The notes below the pieces were generated by a model. The model was given only the letters and a program-made list of their open reading frames with translations, did no database searches and was not told the origin of the DNA. A DNA stretch of 64,000 bases. It comes from Thalassotalea profundi (lineage in GTDB: Bacteria > Pseudomonadota > Gammaproteobacteria > Enterobacterales > Alteromonadaceae). The stretch is taken from positions 377 through 64,376 of the forward strand of contig NZ_BNAH01000002.1 in the NCBI RefSeq assembly GCF_014653195.1. Reading direction: 5' to 3'. Below are positions 29,252 to 38,360 of the stretch, piece after piece (within the stretch, counting starts at the first letter, position 1; each line of letters begins with the position of its first letter). A program made the translations under genes and the position numbers.

Positions 29252-30769
29252 GTGATTAAAAAATTTTCTTATCTCTCTATATTACTAACTATCTTAGCTC
29301 TAACAATATCAAATGTTTCTTTAGCTAAAACCGTAAGTAAGCTTGCTGACCAAACAGCTGAATACGCAGTAACTACCTATACTCAATCTATGGTCAATAG
29401 TTTAGCCGAATTAGTTAAGTACAATACAGTAGCGAAAGACGGAGTCGCTGCAACTGAAAACCCTGAGCATATTGCCTTTAAAGCTGAACTCAAAAAACAA
29501 GCTGATATCTTAGGATTAGATTATACAGATCACGGATATCTAGTAGTTATCGGTTTAGGTCATAGTAAAGATCGTGTTGGAATTATTACTCATGGCGATG
29601 TGCAACCAGCAACGCCGAGTAAATGGGCTAAATCACCCTATGAATTAGACACAACCTCAGAGCCAGGAAAATTAATTGCTCGAGGTACTGAGGACGATAA
29701 AGGCCCAATTTCAACAGCAATGTATGCAATGAAGTCAATCAAAGATAAACACATTCCACTCAAAAAACGTCTAGAATTATACGTATATATGGCAGAAGAA
29801 TCAGACTGGGCGCCATTACAAGAGTTCGTTAAACAAAATGAATTACCGCAGATAAACATCACAATTGATGCTTCATATCCTGTAGTTACAGCGGAAAAAG
29901 GCTATGGAACGTTAAAGTTTGCCTTTAATAAGCAAGCATCTTCATCTTTAGATACGTTTATCAGTAATTTTGAAGGTGGGTACTTTGGTAGTCAAATACC
30001 AGAAGATGCTAAAGCAGTTATTCAAAATGCTGATCTATATTTACTAGAAACATTGATGAATAAAGCCAAAACTTATGATAGTCACATTAATTTTAATTTT
30101 GAATTAAAAGGTAATCAATTAACGATCACAGCCTTAGGTAAGTCTGCACATTCCTCAGAACCAGAAAATGGAGTCAACGCTATTCCGTTTCTAGCTGATT
30201 TGCTTTCTGATACACGTTGGGATAATAACGGCGCAGGCACGTTAGTTAACTTTATTAATGATAATATAGGACTAGGTTTAGAAGGTAAAAAGTTTGGAAA
30301 AATTGCCTATCGCGATGACTTTATGGGACCTATGACGGTATCCCCAACCGTAATTATACAAAACGAAAATAATATTGAATTAAACATTAATATTCGCCGC
30401 CCGCAAGGGAAATCTGCTCATCAACTACGAAGTGAAATAACCGATGTGATTGCTAAATGGAAGCTTAACAACCTCGCTGATATTACCGAATTAGATCATT
30501 ATATTGGTGATCCTTTCGTTCAATCAAAAGCCCCACACACTGAAACACTTCTAAATGTTTTTTCAACATATACAGGGATAAAAGACGCCAAGCCTATTTC
30601 AATTGGTGGTGGTACAAATTCTCGTTTATTTCCTAACGCCGTTGCCTTTGGCCCCTCTATGCCTGATGCTGATTACACCGGACATTCAGAGCATGAGTTT
30701 ATTACCATGGAGCAATTTGTCTTAAACCTTAAAATGTATACTGCGGTAATGGTAGAATTAGCTAAATAA
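29252..30769 (+). CDS. Secreted M20-family dipeptidase
   Basis: 505 residues with a signal peptide (cleavage near SLAK). Metal and catalytic residues of the M20 peptidase/PepV group are present: H114-x-D116, the GTEDDKGP bridging aspartate region (145-152), catalytic Glu-Glu182/183 in AEESD, and a C-terminal GHSEHE histidine. A dimerisation-lid domain with GKSAHSSEPENG lies between. Expected to release amino acids from dipeptides in the periplasm. Starts with GTG after CAGGA. No partner genes; divergent from the GNAT gene. Confidence 0.88.
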   Translation: MIKKFSYLSILLTILALTISNVSLAKTVSKLADQTAEYAVTTYTQSMVNSLAELVKYNTVAKDGVAATENPEHIAFKAELKKQADILGLDYTDHGYLVVIGLGHSKDRVGIITHGDVQPATPSKWAKSPYELDTTSEPGKLIARGTEDDKGPISTAMYAMKSIKDKHIPLKKRLELYVYMAEESDWAPLQEFVKQNELPQINITIDASYPVVTAEKGYGTLKFAFNKQASSSLDTFISNFEGGYFGSQIPEDAKAVIQNADLYLLETLMNKAKTYDSHINFNFELKGNQLTITALGKSAHSSEPENGVNAIPFLADLLSDTRWDNNGAGTLVNFINDNIGLGLEGKKFGKIAYRDDFMGPMTVSPTVIIQNENNIELNINIRRPQGKSAHQLRSEITDVIAKWKLNNLADITELDHYIGDPFVQSKAPHTETLLNVFSTYTGIKDAKPISIGGGTNSRLFPNAVAFGPSMPDADYTGHSEHEFITMEQFVLNLKMYTAVMVELAK

Positions 30770-30847
30770 CCTCAATTCAGGTTAACTGTAACGAGTAGGA
30801 AAATATTCTACTTTTTCAAATGGAATATAAGCAGTAGATTATAAATT

Positions 30848-31573
30848 ATGAAAAAAACATGTATTGTTACCGGCGGTAGCTCAGGTATAGGTTTAAGTAT
30901 TGTTAAGTTATTTTTGGATAATAATTATCACGTTTTTAATTTAGATCTTAACCGCAGCGAGTTTGGCACTTTTTGCTCATGTGATATAACTAACCATCAA
31001 CAAGTCACGCAAATTATTTCTGATATTGCACAAATACAGCCTATTGATGTGCTTGTCTCTAATGCAGGCATTCACTTTTCTGCCAATATAGAAAACACTT
31101 CAGAGCAAGAGTTCGAAAAAGTATTTAATATCAATGTAAAAGGTGCATACTCAGCAGTAAAAGCGGCTCTACCATCGATGAAAGCACAAAGAAACGGTGC
31201 GATAATTATTATGTCTTCAGACCAAGCATTAATTGCTAAACATAATTCATTTGCATATAACCTCAGTAAAATGGCCTTAGCCTCATTAGCAAAGACAACC
31301 GCATTAGATTACGCAAGCTTTAATATTCGTGCTAATGCAGTTTGTCCAGGCACTATCGAAACACCGTTATACCATCACGCAATAGATAATTATTGTAAAA
31401 ATTCAGGGGCAGATAAAAATCAAACTCATCAAGACGAAGCGGCCCTACAACCGTTAAATCGTTTAGGTCAGCCCGAAGAAGTTGCAGAGCTTGTGTTGTT
31501 TTTAGCGTCAGACAAAGCCAAATTCATCACGGGTAGTTTACAAGTGATTGATGGTGGCTATACCGCACAATAA
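30848..31573 (+). CDS. Short-chain dehydrogenase/reductase
   Basis: 241 residues, classical SDR: NAD(P)-binding TGGSSGIG (8-15), NAG (72-74), catalytic Ser124, Tyr137 and Lys141 (YNLSK) and the CPGTIETPL segment. Asp33 after the second strand (NLDL) suggests NAD(H). Followed 23 bp later by a COG3618-type lactonase-like gene, so a sugar or lactone substrate such as a deoxyhexose is a reasonable inference. Confidence 0.88.
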   Translation: MKKTCIVTGGSSGIGLSIVKLFLDNNYHVFNLDLNRSEFGTFCSCDITNHQQVTQIISDIAQIQPIDVLVSNAGIHFSANIENTSEQEFEKVFNINVKGAYSAVKAALPSMKAQRNGAIIIMSSDQALIAKHNSFAYNLSKMALASLAKTTALDYASFNIRANAVCPGTIETPLYHHAIDNYCKNSGADKNQTHQDEAALQPLNRLGQPEEVAELVLFLASDKAKFITGSLQVIDGGYTAQ

Positions 31574-31596
31574 TGTAACTAATAGACATACTTACA

Positions 31597-32454
31597 ATGA
31601 AGATAATTGACAGTCACGTCCATTTTTTTGACTTAACACAGGGTGATTATCATTGGCTAAATGCTGATAATCCGCCCTTTTGGCCAGATAAAAAGATAAT
31701 TAGCAAAAACTTTAATGAGTCAGACTTGTCTTTACAACGTCCGCTAACAATAGCTGGCTTTGTCCATATTGAAGCCGGTTATAATAATGTAGCACCATGG
31801 AAAGAAATTGAATGGCTTGAGAAAAGTTGTCAGCTACCTTTTCGCAGTATTGCCGCAATTGATCTAACCTTACCCTGCGATGAATTTCACCAACTCATCA
31901 ATAAACTAGTGACGTTTACTTCAGTAGTTGGTTGCCGACATATATTAGATGAACAAGCCCTTCAATTATTGTCATCTGAGCAAGTACAACAAAATTTTGT
32001 CACACTTAACCAATATCAATTGAACTTTGAAGTTCAAATGCCTTTTGCTGATGAAAAAGCGGTTAATAAATTAAGTCACATTATTGCAAATAATACGGAT
32101 GTTACCTTTATCATTAATCACGCTGGTATGCCGCCAACCGACGATTGTATGCACTCATATCATTCGAGTTGGTATGCAAGTCTATCAAGAATTTCAGCAT
32201 TTAAAAATGTCGCGATAAAATGTTCAGGCTGGGAAATGTTTGATCGCCGCTACGATAAATTATGGCTAGCTGATATCATAAATCAATGTATCACCCTTTT
32301 TGATGTGCATCGCGTTATGATCAGCAGCAACTTTCCACTGACATTATTTAGTTGTAGCTACAAAAATTATTGGGAAACTATTATTGCAACTTTAAGCCAA
32401 AACCAACAAGATTTACTGCATAATAACAGCAAGTATTGGTATAAAATCCCATAA
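31597..32454 (+). CDS. Amidohydrolase-2 family lactonase-like protein
   Basis: 285 residues. N-terminal metal motif HVH (7-9) in MKIIDSHVHFFD, then a TIM-barrel with HIEAG, CRHIL, INHAG and KCSGWEMFD blocks, as in COG3618 (L-fucono-/rhamnono-lactonase and related 2-pyrone-4,6-dicarboxylate hydrolases). Likely forms an operon with the SDR gene, acting on its lactone product. Substrate is inferred from context only. Confidence 0.78.
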   Translation: MKIIDSHVHFFDLTQGDYHWLNADNPPFWPDKKIISKNFNESDLSLQRPLTIAGFVHIEAGYNNVAPWKEIEWLEKSCQLPFRSIAAIDLTLPCDEFHQLINKLVTFTSVVGCRHILDEQALQLLSSEQVQQNFVTLNQYQLNFEVQMPFADEKAVNKLSHIIANNTDVTFIINHAGMPPTDDCMHSYHSSWYASLSRISAFKNVAIKCSGWEMFDRRYDKLWLADIINQCITLFDVHRVMISSNFPLTLFSCSYKNYWETIIATLSQNQQDLLHNNSKYWYKIP

Positions 32455-32549
32455 TTATTCATCAAACTGAAAGCATATTTCCCTCCCCTTGCAGCACAAG
32501 TTAAAAACTGGAATAGTATGCTTATTAAATTTGATGGTTTTAGGATTTT

Positions 32550-33008
32550 ATGGATAAGTTTGATAAGCAAATATTACACATACTGCAACAAGATTGTACT
32601 GCGCCAGTAAGTGAGGTGGCAGCCCAAGTAGGGCTGTCAACCACGCCATGTTGGCGACGCATACAAGCCATGGAAAAATCAGGAATCATCCGAGGGCGTG
32701 TAGCCTTAACCAATGCTGAAATGCTGAATGTGGGATTAACAGTATTTGTAATGATAAAAACCAACCAGCATAATCCTGATTGGCTTGATGACTTTGGAAA
32801 AATAGCGGACGAATTTCAAGAAATAATCGAGTTTTATCGAATGAGTGGTGAAGTAGATTACTTACTTAAAGTCGTTGTTCCCGATATGAAAGCTTATGAT
32901 GCCTTCTATAAAAAGCTTATCGACAAAGCGAGCTTTGCCGATATTAGTTCAAGCTTTGCGATGGAAGAAATGAAATATACCACCGCATTACCTGTTGATT
33001 ATTTATAA
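32550..33008 (+). CDS. Lrp/AsnC family transcriptional regulator
   Basis: 152 residues: N-terminal winged HTH (DKFDKQILHILQQDCTAPVSE; GLSTTPCWRRIQAMEKSGII) and C-terminal RAM/AsnC effector domain (FYRMSGEVDYLLKVVVPDM), as in Lrp-like amino-acid-responsive regulators. It sits between the SDR-lactonase pair and the convergent dehydratase-aldolase genes and may regulate one or both, but no operator was identified. Confidence 0.92.
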   Translation: MDKFDKQILHILQQDCTAPVSEVAAQVGLSTTPCWRRIQAMEKSGIIRGRVALTNAEMLNVGLTVFVMIKTNQHNPDWLDDFGKIADEFQEIIEFYRMSGEVDYLLKVVVPDMKAYDAFYKKLIDKASFADISSSFAMEEMKYTTALPVDYL

Positions 33009-33042
33009 GATGAGTTGAAAGCCGAAGTTCTTTTTATCAGCA

Positions 33043-33387
33043 TCACTTTTTCATCAGTGACTTTAAATCAGCAAAAGGATTATAAGTCGCTGACTCTTGA
33101 TTGCTGTCGCCGGCTTTTACTTCCGTTTGATATTGAGCATGTTCAGTATATTTAGCATGCTCATTGTCATGGCAATAAATACATAATAGTTCCCAATTAC
33201 TGCCATCATTTGGATTATTAGTATGATCATGATCAACATGATGAACCGTTAACTCTCTAATATTTGAGTATACAAATTCACGCGCACATCGGCCACAAAC
33301 CCACGGATACAGTTTCAATGCTTTATCACGATAACCTTGCTCTTTTTGTTTATAATTAGCACTAGTGCCAAACCTATCTGAAGACAT
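33043..33387 (-). CDS. yajD: YajD-like HNH nuclease
   Basis: 114 residues. Structural zinc cysteines C31-x2-C34 and C69-x2-C72, HNH core HHVDHDH (49-55), Asn64 and C-terminal His73/His77 (CIYCHDNEH). Small stand-alone HNH proteins of the YajD type are widespread in gammaproteobacteria; their physiological substrate is unknown. It faces the Lrp gene, with about 34 bp between stops. Confidence 0.88.
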   Translation of the reverse strand: MSSDRFGTSANYKQKEQGYRDKALKLYPWVCGRCAREFVYSNIRELTVHHVDHDHTNNPNDGSNWELLCIYCHDNEHAKYTEHAQYQTEVKAGDSNQESATYNPFADLKSLMKK

Positions 33388-33431
33388 GTTTAATTCTCTT
33401 TAGATTTATTTAAACTCATAATACTCAACAT

Positions 33432-34616
33432 TTATTTTAAAGCACTCACCATGACATGTGGCGAACGTTTTACGACATCATCATTTAATTCAATCCCAAT
33501 ACCTGGTGTTTCAGATACTTCGAAAAAACCATTAACCGGTTGTGGATCTTGAATACATAGCTCACGATTCCATGCTTTTATCGCATAAGTGTGATGTTCA
33601 TGGATTAAAAAATTTGGAATAGCTGTTTCCAAGTGTAAAGAAGCCGCAGTTGCAACTGGACCACCACAAACATGAGCCTGAACACGAATATCATAAACAT
33701 CAGCATAATCACATACTTTCTTAGTTTCGGTAAAGCCGCCACATAAGCCAACATCGGGTTGAAGAACGTCAATACTTTGATCTTCAAAATATTGGCGAAC
33801 ATCCCAGCGATGATATAAACGTTCACCACCGGCAATTGGTACATTAACTCTATCAGATACTTTTTTATGTACTTTAGGGTTTAAGTAATTAACGGGTTCT
33901 TCATACATCATACAACCAACTTCTTCAACTATTTCACCCATTTGAATGGCTGATGCTGCACCCATTAAAGAATGTGATTCAAAAATAATATCAACATCTT
34001 CCCCTACAGCATTTCTTATTGCACGCAATCTATCTCCAAAAAGACGCATTTGCGGGCGAGTAAAGAGTTTAGTGCGATCAAATGACGAGCTTCCATCTGC
34101 GTTATAAACAATGGGATCAACTTTTACCGCATCGTAACCTTCCGCTACGGCTTTTAAAGCAGCTTCGGCATATTCTTCAGGTTGAATAAGCTTTTTACAT
34201 TCTTTATCCCAATCAAATTGTAATTGACTGGCATAAGTACGTAATTTGCCATTCACTTTTCCCCCCAACAATTGATAAATAGGAACGCCTAGTGCCTTTC
34301 CTTTTATATCCCATAAAGCGGTATCTATTGCACTCATCGCTGAATATAAAACTGGACCGCCACCTAATCCCCAAAAGCTTTCACGTAACATACGAGACCA
34401 AAGTAATTCTGTTTGCATTGGGTTAAAACCAATAAGTACAGCTTCCGCAATTTCTTTTATCATCGCCGCGGCTGCGCTGTGTCCCCAATCGTATGCTAAG
34501 CCTGCTTCGCCTAAGCCGACAATACCTTCATCGGTATAAACACGCACAAAAACAGGGTTCCAAGGTGGACGTTCAGGACATTCAATATCAAAAATTTCTA
34601 CATGTGTAATTTTCAT
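33432..34616 (-). CDS. Enolase-superfamily (mandelate racemase/GalD type) dehydratase
   Basis: 394 residues. Lid domain (1-125) followed by a barrel with Lys165-x-Asp167 (DAVKVDP), metal ligands Glu213, Glu239 and Glu265, and His315 in AHVCGGP as likely general acid/base. This is the arrangement of acid-sugar dehydratases such as D-galactonate dehydratase. Lies 32 bp after a class II aldolase gene, which suggests a dehydratase-aldolase path for a sugar acid. Exact substrate unknown. Confidence 0.85.
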   Translation of the reverse strand: MKITHVEIFDIECPERPPWNPVFVRVYTDEGIVGLGEAGLAYDWGHSAAAAMIKEIAEAVLIGFNPMQTELLWSRMLRESFWGLGGGPVLYSAMSAIDTALWDIKGKALGVPIYQLLGGKVNGKLRTYASQLQFDWDKECKKLIQPEEYAEAALKAVAEGYDAVKVDPIVYNADGSSSFDRTKLFTRPQMRLFGDRLRAIRNAVGEDVDIIFESHSLMGAASAIQMGEIVEEVGCMMYEEPVNYLNPKVHKKVSDRVNVPIAGGERLYHRWDVRQYFEDQSIDVLQPDVGLCGGFTETKKVCDYADVYDIRVQAHVCGGPVATAASLHLETAIPNFLIHEHHTYAIKAWNRELCIQDPQPVNGFFEVSETPGIGIELNDDVVKRSPHVMVSALK

Positions 34617-34648
34617 TCAATTTCTCTTTACTCAATTTAAATAGAGTA

Positions 34649-35419
34649 TTAATTTGCGAAAGTAGGATCGTATCGATAAACACGTCTTAGCATTGCTGGC
34701 CAAGATTTTTGACCACCCGTTGTGCCAGTATGAACAATATTAGCTTGTGCTTTAATACCATCAACAATAGATTGTTCTACAAAGACAGCAGGTTTCCCCA
34801 TCGACAGTATTTGAATTTGGATCTGGCATGCACGGGTTAAATCATACATATGCATAAAAGCATCACCAATGGTTTGACCCACTGTTAAACCGCCATGATT
34901 ACGCAACAACATAAAGTTAGCATGACCTAAATTATCTTGTAGGCGTTTTTTTTCATCAGTATTAACCGCTAAGCCTTCATAATCATGATAACTCATCGAG
35001 GCAAGTGCAAACATTGCATATTGGCTTAAGGGTAATAAGCCTTCCTCGATACTTGCTACTGCAATTGTCTCATTTGTATGTAAATGCATTACACATTGTG
35101 CATCATGTCGAGCAGCATGAACTGCACTATGAATCGTAAAGCCAGCTGGGTTGATCGTAAATGGGCAATCCTTATCAATAATATTGCCATTAATATCAAT
35201 TTTAACTAAATTTGACGCCGTAATTTCATCAAAGCTCAACCCGAAAGCATTGATCAAATAGTGTTCAGTATTAGGGATCCGTGCTGAAATATGCGTATAA
35301 ATTAAGTCGTCCCAACCATGCATTACCACTAAACGATAACATGCGGCTAGATCGATACGAGTTTGCCATTCAGCTTCTGAAACTTTACCTTGTAAACTCA
35401 TTTGTGCTACTTCAACCAT
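34649..35419 (-). CDS. Class II aldolase/adducin family protein
   Basis: 256 residues with the zinc-binding HLH (His112, His114) in VMHLHTNET, a second NHGGLTVG histidine near residue 175, and the family's YTHISARIP and NAFGLSFDEI segments. It lacks the phosphate-binding Gly-rich loop of fuculose-phosphate aldolase in recognisable form, so a non-phosphorylated keto-acid or decarboxylase-like substrate is possible. First gene of a two-gene unit with the dehydratase. Confidence 0.85.
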   Translation of the reverse strand: MVEVAQMSLQGKVSEAEWQTRIDLAACYRLVVMHGWDDLIYTHISARIPNTEHYLINAFGLSFDEITASNLVKIDINGNIIDKDCPFTINPAGFTIHSAVHAARHDAQCVMHLHTNETIAVASIEEGLLPLSQYAMFALASMSYHDYEGLAVNTDEKKRLQDNLGHANFMLLRNHGGLTVGQTIGDAFMHMYDLTRACQIQIQILSMGKPAVFVEQSIVDGIKAQANIVHTGTTGGQKSWPAMLRRVYRYDPTFAN

Positions 35420-35525
35420 TTAATTCTCGACATATTACTAACTATAAATTAATGATTTGCAGTTTACCTAATGCCCTAACTAAGTGAAAGCTGAAAACAA
35501 GTTGATAAGCTTTAATAGTAAACAT

Positions 35526-35702
35526 TTAGCCAACTAAGCCCTTTATTATCGCTAGTATAATCAAGCCGAATACTAAAAATCGTGTAATTTTTGAATATTT
35601 TTCCTGCTGTTCTGGCTCCATAGGCGTACCATACTTTTCCCCTAAAATGACCATCAGCATAACACCTAAAAATACTGCGCCTAATATAATGATTAATGTC
35701 AT
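35526..35702 (-). CDS. Small two-helix membrane protein (58 aa)
   Basis: Hydrophobic helix at 1-20 (MTLIIILGAVFLGVMLMVIL), a charged loop with GEKYGTPMEPEQQEKY, and a second helix at about 43-57 ending KGLVG. A clean ATG and stop, and a membrane-loop-membrane plan with the KYSK-type charged stretch, argue that it is real. Not recognised as a named family. It lies between the aldolase gene and the ThrE-like exporter, on the opposite strand to the exporter. Confidence 0.55.
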   Translation of the reverse strand: MTLIIILGAVFLGVMLMVILGEKYGTPMEPEQQEKYSKITRFLVFGLIILAIIKGLVG

Positions 35703-35786
35703 AATAAAATACTTTCTTTTCTCAAACTCGAACTTAACTTACTATACCACATAGAAGAATTAATCATTTATTTTGGACTTTGCTAA

Positions 35787-37016
35787 ATGGCTCAACAAGA
35801 TAACTTTAAAGATAAACGCCAATTTATTATTCGCCTAGGCAAAGCATTACATAAGTTTGGTACACCGGCTTATCGATTAGAAGATCATTTGCAAACTGTC
35901 GCTAAAAATTTAGGGGTTGATGCAAATTTTGTGATCACCCCCACCTCATTAACCTTTATGTTAGCTGATGAAAACCCGGATCATCAAGAATATAATCATA
36001 TTGTACGGGTGAAGCCGGGCGATTTAGATCTAGGTGCTCTTGCCAGAACTGATGAATTAGTTGACGAACTTTCATCCGGTCAACGTACCTTAGAAGAAGC
36101 AATAGAAAGATTAGATGAGATCGCCAACAAGCCAAATCCCTATGGTAAATTTCTAACATTCCTGGCTTTTGGTGCATCAAGTGGTGCTTTTGCTATGCTA
36201 ATGCGCACCAGTTGGAATGATGTAATTTGGTCAACATTACTCGGCTTATTCGTTTGCCTTTTTGTCTTTTGGGCTGAACGCTCAAAACGTGTAACTGATA
36301 TGCTTGAACCAATTTCAGCATTAACTTCTGCATTTTTAGCTTCTGCTATTACGTTAATTGATCCTAGCATTAACCTCCCCCTAGTTATACTGTCGAGTAT
36401 TATTGCTTTTATCCCAGGATTGGCATTAACACTTGGCCTCTCTGAACTTGCCGCTCGCCATTTGATATCAGGAACTGCCCGAATAATGGATGCTGTGATG
36501 GTGCTATTTAAAATTTACTTTGGTGCTGTATTAGGTATGGCATTAGGTCATAAATTCTGGGGAATTGCTGAATTTGTTCAACCAATGAATACACCTGACT
36601 GGGTATCTTGGGTCGCGGTAACGACCCTTTCATTCAGCTTAGTTATATTATTTAAAGCACGAATTAAAGATGCGCCTTGGGGAATTATTTCAGGTTATGT
36701 CGCCTATGCCGCAAGCATTTGGGGTGCAACACAACTAGGTATAGCTTTAGGCGCTTTTGTTGGTGCATTCGCACTGGGAATATATAGTAATATTTTCTCT
36801 CGTTTAATGAACTTACCTTCAAGTATCGTAAAACTACTTGGTTTAGTTGTGCTTGTTCCTGGTAGTAAAGTTTATATTGGATTAAATAGTGCAGTTTCAG
36901 GGCAAATGATATTAAACTCAGTAAATGTTGGTTCCCAAACATTCCTTATTTTTATGTCGCTTGTTGCAGGACTAATTTTTGCCAACGTAATACTTCCCCC
37001 TCGTAAATTACTATAA
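35787..37016 (+). CDS. ThrE-like threonine/serine exporter
   Basis: 409 residues: N-terminal cytoplasmic ThrE domain (KDKRQFIIRLGKALHKFGTPAYRLEDHL, about 8-115), then about ten membrane helices comprising the ThrE (DUF1212) and ThrE_2 (DUF3815) halves fused in one chain. Family members export threonine and serine. A TetR regulator begins 9 bp downstream and probably controls it. Confidence 0.85.
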   Translation: MAQQDNFKDKRQFIIRLGKALHKFGTPAYRLEDHLQTVAKNLGVDANFVITPTSLTFMLADENPDHQEYNHIVRVKPGDLDLGALARTDELVDELSSGQRTLEEAIERLDEIANKPNPYGKFLTFLAFGASSGAFAMLMRTSWNDVIWSTLLGLFVCLFVFWAERSKRVTDMLEPISALTSAFLASAITLIDPSINLPLVILSSIIAFIPGLALTLGLSELAARHLISGTARIMDAVMVLFKIYFGAVLGMALGHKFWGIAEFVQPMNTPDWVSWVAVTTLSFSLVILFKARIKDAPWGIISGYVAYAASIWGATQLGIALGAFVGAFALGIYSNIFSRLMNLPSSIVKLLGLVVLVPGSKVYIGLNSAVSGQMILNSVNVGSQTFLIFMSLVAGLIFANVILPPRKLL

Positions 37017-37025
37017 GTAAAGTTA

Positions 37026-37634
37026 ATGACAAAAATAAAAACGCCTTATCACCATGGTGATTTAAAAGCAGCTATTATAAAAACCGCTAGTAAAATGCTT
37101 GATGAGCAAGGAATTGAAGCATTATCATTGAGAAAAATAGCTGAAAAAGTAGGCGTTTCACGTACAGCCGCATATCACCACTTTAAAGATAAAAATGAAT
37201 TACTCAGTGCCATTGCTAGCCAAGGTTTTATTTTGTGGCAGAAACAAACAAAAGCAATATTTGATAATAAAAACTTAAATCATCAACAACAATTAACTCA
37301 GTTTTGTCATGGCTATATTAAGTTTTCAATAAATAACCCTAATACTTACGACTTAATGTTTGGGCGCACGCTTTGGAAGGATAATGCCAGTTCTGACGAG
37401 TTGAAAAAAGTAGCCTATCCAAGTTTTGAGCACCAAGTTACAATGACAAAATATTGGCAAGAGAAAGGGATATTACCCCCAAGTGAGAATTCTTTAAGGC
37501 TTGCTCAAGTACTATGGGGCACATTACATGGAATTGCGAAACTTGTATTAGATGGTATTTATACCGACAATAATAATATTAGCGAAATGTGTGATTGTGC
37601 AATTGCCTTATTTATCAACACTAAAACTAATTAA
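37026..37634 (+). CDS. TetR family transcriptional regulator
   Basis: 202 residues, with the N-terminal HTH typical of TetR (EALSLRKIAEKVGVSRTAAY, then HHFKDKNELLSAIA) and a WHG-type C-terminal domain (DLMFGRTLWKDN; LWGTLHGIAKLV). Starts 9 bp after the ThrE-like gene, so an operon and control of export are likely. The ligand is unknown. Confidence 0.92.
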   Translation: MTKIKTPYHHGDLKAAIIKTASKMLDEQGIEALSLRKIAEKVGVSRTAAYHHFKDKNELLSAIASQGFILWQKQTKAIFDNKNLNHQQQLTQFCHGYIKFSINNPNTYDLMFGRTLWKDNASSDELKKVAYPSFEHQVTMTKYWQEKGILPPSENSLRLAQVLWGTLHGIAKLVLDGIYTDNNNISEMCDCAIALFINTKTN

Positions 37635-37650
37635 AATTGTACTAAAACAC

Positions 37651-37665
37651 TACTAATATTTAGTA
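37651..37665. promoter_or_regulatory. Palindrome between the TetR and PilZ-like genes
   Basis: TACTAA-TAT-TTAGTA is a perfect 6-bp inverted repeat 17 bp after the TetR stop. It may be an operator for the next gene. It is too short to assign. Confidence 0.2.
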
Positions 37666-37713
37666 AAAAATATCGTTTAAAGTTAAACACATACCAAAAG
37701 GTTCAAGTAAATA

Positions 37714-38307
37714 ATGCAAGAATTGAATAACGATAAATTAGCACAATACAATGAATACTTTTCTATTGAACATGAATTTACGACTAACATCGAGTATTTG
37801 AATACTGATTCACATTGTAACTTTGACACATTTATTGAACAAATACCGACTCCTTTTGTACTAGCGACACAAGTTTCTACAATAGATAGCGTGGCTTTGC
37901 AGCCCTTACAAACAATAGGTGGTGTCGCTAACCAATTAGTACAATATTTAAATTTACAATCACAAAAAATTGATTTGTTAATGAATTACATTATTGCCCA
38001 AGAAGACAACGCTGAGCATCGCTTTCAAGGTTTAAGCTTTAGTGGCAGTGGTATTAGCTTTTGTGCTAAAGAGGCTATGCCTGTTTCGACAAAAGTATCA
38101 ATAAAGCTATTTATCAATATTGATAATTGCAATATTTATTGTCATGGGGAAGTAATAGACATATCAGAAACAGAACAAGGCTTTCAACATAAAGTGTTGT
38201 TTCATCATATTAGAGACGATGACAGAGAACTATTAGTACGTTGTACCCTACACGCGCAACAAAAACAATTAAAAGCTTTATCGCAGAAACGAAAAAATGA
38301 AAGCTAA
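37714..38307 (+). CDS. PilZ-domain-like protein
   Basis: 197 residues. An N-terminal helical part (about 1-105) precedes a beta-rich segment (HRFQGLSFSGSGISF; VSTKVSIKLFINIDNCNIYCHGEVID; GFQHKVLFHHIRDDDRELLVR) shaped like a PilZ domain. The canonical RxxxR and D/NxSxxG c-di-GMP residues are only partly kept (R near residue 108, FSGSG), so binding is doubtful. May relate to motility or envelope signalling with the neighbouring chemoreceptor. Confidence 0.6.
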   Translation: MQELNNDKLAQYNEYFSIEHEFTTNIEYLNTDSHCNFDTFIEQIPTPFVLATQVSTIDSVALQPLQTIGGVANQLVQYLNLQSQKIDLLMNYIIAQEDNAEHRFQGLSFSGSGISFCAKEAMPVSTKVSIKLFINIDNCNIYCHGEVIDISETEQGFQHKVLFHHIRDDDRELLVRCTLHAQQKQLKALSQKRKNES

Positions 38308-38360
38308 TCACACATCGTTAAGCTCACTTGTTAAAGCAATATAGTGTTTTAGCTACCCCA

